DNA from: an uncultured Erysipelotrichaceae bacterium
GTDB taxonomy: Bacteria; Bacillota_I; Bacilli_A; Erysipelotrichales; Erysipelotrichaceae
Direction: 5' to 3'
Length of the DNA: 43,842 nt
Assembly (NCBI GenBank): GCA_934725085.1
Contig: CAKVAL010000010.1
Span: forward strand, 1-43,842
In this document: positions 43,452 to 43,842 of the stretch, piece after piece
Numbering within the stretch: the stretch's first letter is position 1
Layout of the letters: each line of letters begins with the position of its first letter
Translations under genes and position numbers: made by a program
Notes under the pieces: generated by a model
The model's input: only the letters and a program-made list of their open reading frames with translations
What the model was told of the DNA's origin: nothing
Database searches by the model: none

Positions 43452-43480
43452 AGAAAGCCCATGACTTTAGTCATTGGGAT
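43452..43480 (+). mobile_element. IS200/IS605-type end hairpin
   Basis: CCCATGAC (43458-43465), loop TTTA, GTCATtGGG (43470-43478) with one bulged T. This hairpin, preceded by AGAAAG and followed by ATGAGCG, is the standard form of IS200/IS605 element ends and of TnpB guide-RNA scaffolds. It lies 86 bases before the tnpA start and probably marks the left end of this element. Confidence 0.65.
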
Positions 43481-43564
43481 GAGCGTTTTATTGTTTAAAT
43501 ATTTGTGTTAGACATTTCGATAATTATCTATCAAATGTAGTATAATATAGTCAAGGATAAATCT

Positions 43565-43842
43565 ATGAATGAATACATAAATAAGAATGGAATAGTTTAT
43601 ATAAACCAGTTTCATATTATATTTTCTCCAAAGTACAAGAAGCCTGTATTAACTGGCGATGTTGAAAAGCGTTTAAAAGAAATATTATATGAAGAAGCAG
43701 ATAAGATGGATGTTGAAATTAAAGCTTTAGAAATTATGCCTGATTATGTAGATATGTTTATAGAGTTTGATCCTAGATTAATGCTTCATAAAGTGGTTAA
43801 GCAATTTAAAGGTAAAAGTTCTCATATATTAAGAGAAGAGTT
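43565..43842 (+). CDS. tnpA: IS200-type TnpA (Y1 transposase), HUH motif lost, cut by window end
   Basis: The first 92 residues of a Y1 transposase: NQFHIIFSPKYKKPVLTGDVEKRL is the family's opening, and ALEIMPDYVDMFIEFDP is the HUH region. Normal IS200 TnpA reads about MPDHVHLFI there. Both metal-binding histidines are changed, to Tyr and Asp, each explicable by one base change (CAT to TAT, CAT to GAT). The catalytic Tyr would lie beyond the window. The reading frame is otherwise intact. The protein is predicted to be unable to cleave DNA, unless it has been taken over for another role. Confidence 0.85.
   Translation, partial: MNEYINKNGIVYINQFHIIFSPKYKKPVLTGDVEKRLKEILYEEADKMDVEIKALEIMPDYVDMFIEFDPRLMLHKVVKQFKGKSSHILREE

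Overview
The window is AT-rich DNA from a low-GC Gram-positive bacterium, most likely a gut Erysipelotrichaceae or related Bacillota lineage. This placement is inferred from the T-box riboswitch, the glgC-glgD-glgA-glgB cluster, a CcpA-type cre site, the rpsL-rpsG-fusA-tuf order, a Gram-positive lipoprotein signal and the overall codon habits. No rRNA or tRNA gene and no CRISPR array is visible.

Region by region: (1) 1-69 carries hairpins that look like the right end or omega-RNA of an IS200/IS605 element lying mostly outside the window. (2) 120-2540 is a leftward brnQ - family-8 glycosyltransferase operon behind a T-box leader whose specifier reads ATC (Ile). (3) 2534-5870 is an accessory island: two divergent P-loop ATPase genes, each preceded by a strictly periodic three-copy direct-repeat array (34 bp and 29 bp periods), plus the tail of a broken IS4-type transposase. 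(4) 5903-10441 is a coupled MATE transporter - solute-binding lipoprotein - hybrid histidine kinase operon. It is followed by a gene-free stretch with at least two structured, possibly transcribed RNAs. (5) 10813-18448 is housekeeping: PBP1A (leftward), then aminopeptidase P, exonuclease III, dipeptidase PepV and a HAD phosphatase. (6) 18441-26109 is glycogen metabolism: a pullulanase-type debranching enzyme, GlgC, GlgD, GlgA, and a GlgB with an unusual lysine-rich tail. A cre site sits at the glgC promoter. (7) 26325-30318 is a leftward four-gene operon: a secreted 151-residue protein of unknown family, FtsX permease, ABC ATPase and a second FtsX permease, all overlapping by 4-8 bp behind a near-consensus promoter. 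(8) 30526-33495 is a metal/thiol operon: a His-rich COG0523 GTPase, a second COG0523 protein with a YcgQ-like C-terminus, and a CcdA-thioredoxin fusion. (9) 33610-34260 encodes an orphan membrane-anchored protein. (10) 34313-38585 is the str operon (rpsL, rpsG, fusA, tuf), leftward. (11) 38844-41957 holds a DUF308 membrane protein, a TetR regulator and oleate hydratase. (12) 41976-43422 is a Crp/Fnr regulator divergent from a ferredoxin-like Fe-S protein. (13) 43450-43842 is the start of an IS200-type element whose TnpA has lost both histidines of its HUH motif.

The best candidates for something undescribed are the secreted-protein/dual-FtsX operon, the divergent ATPase pair with its two periodic operator arrays, the COG0523/YcgQ-like/CcdA-Trx operon, the 19-bp hairpin at 10673-10744 and the HUH-less TnpA. 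Functions are inferred from recognisable motifs only; no database search was possible.
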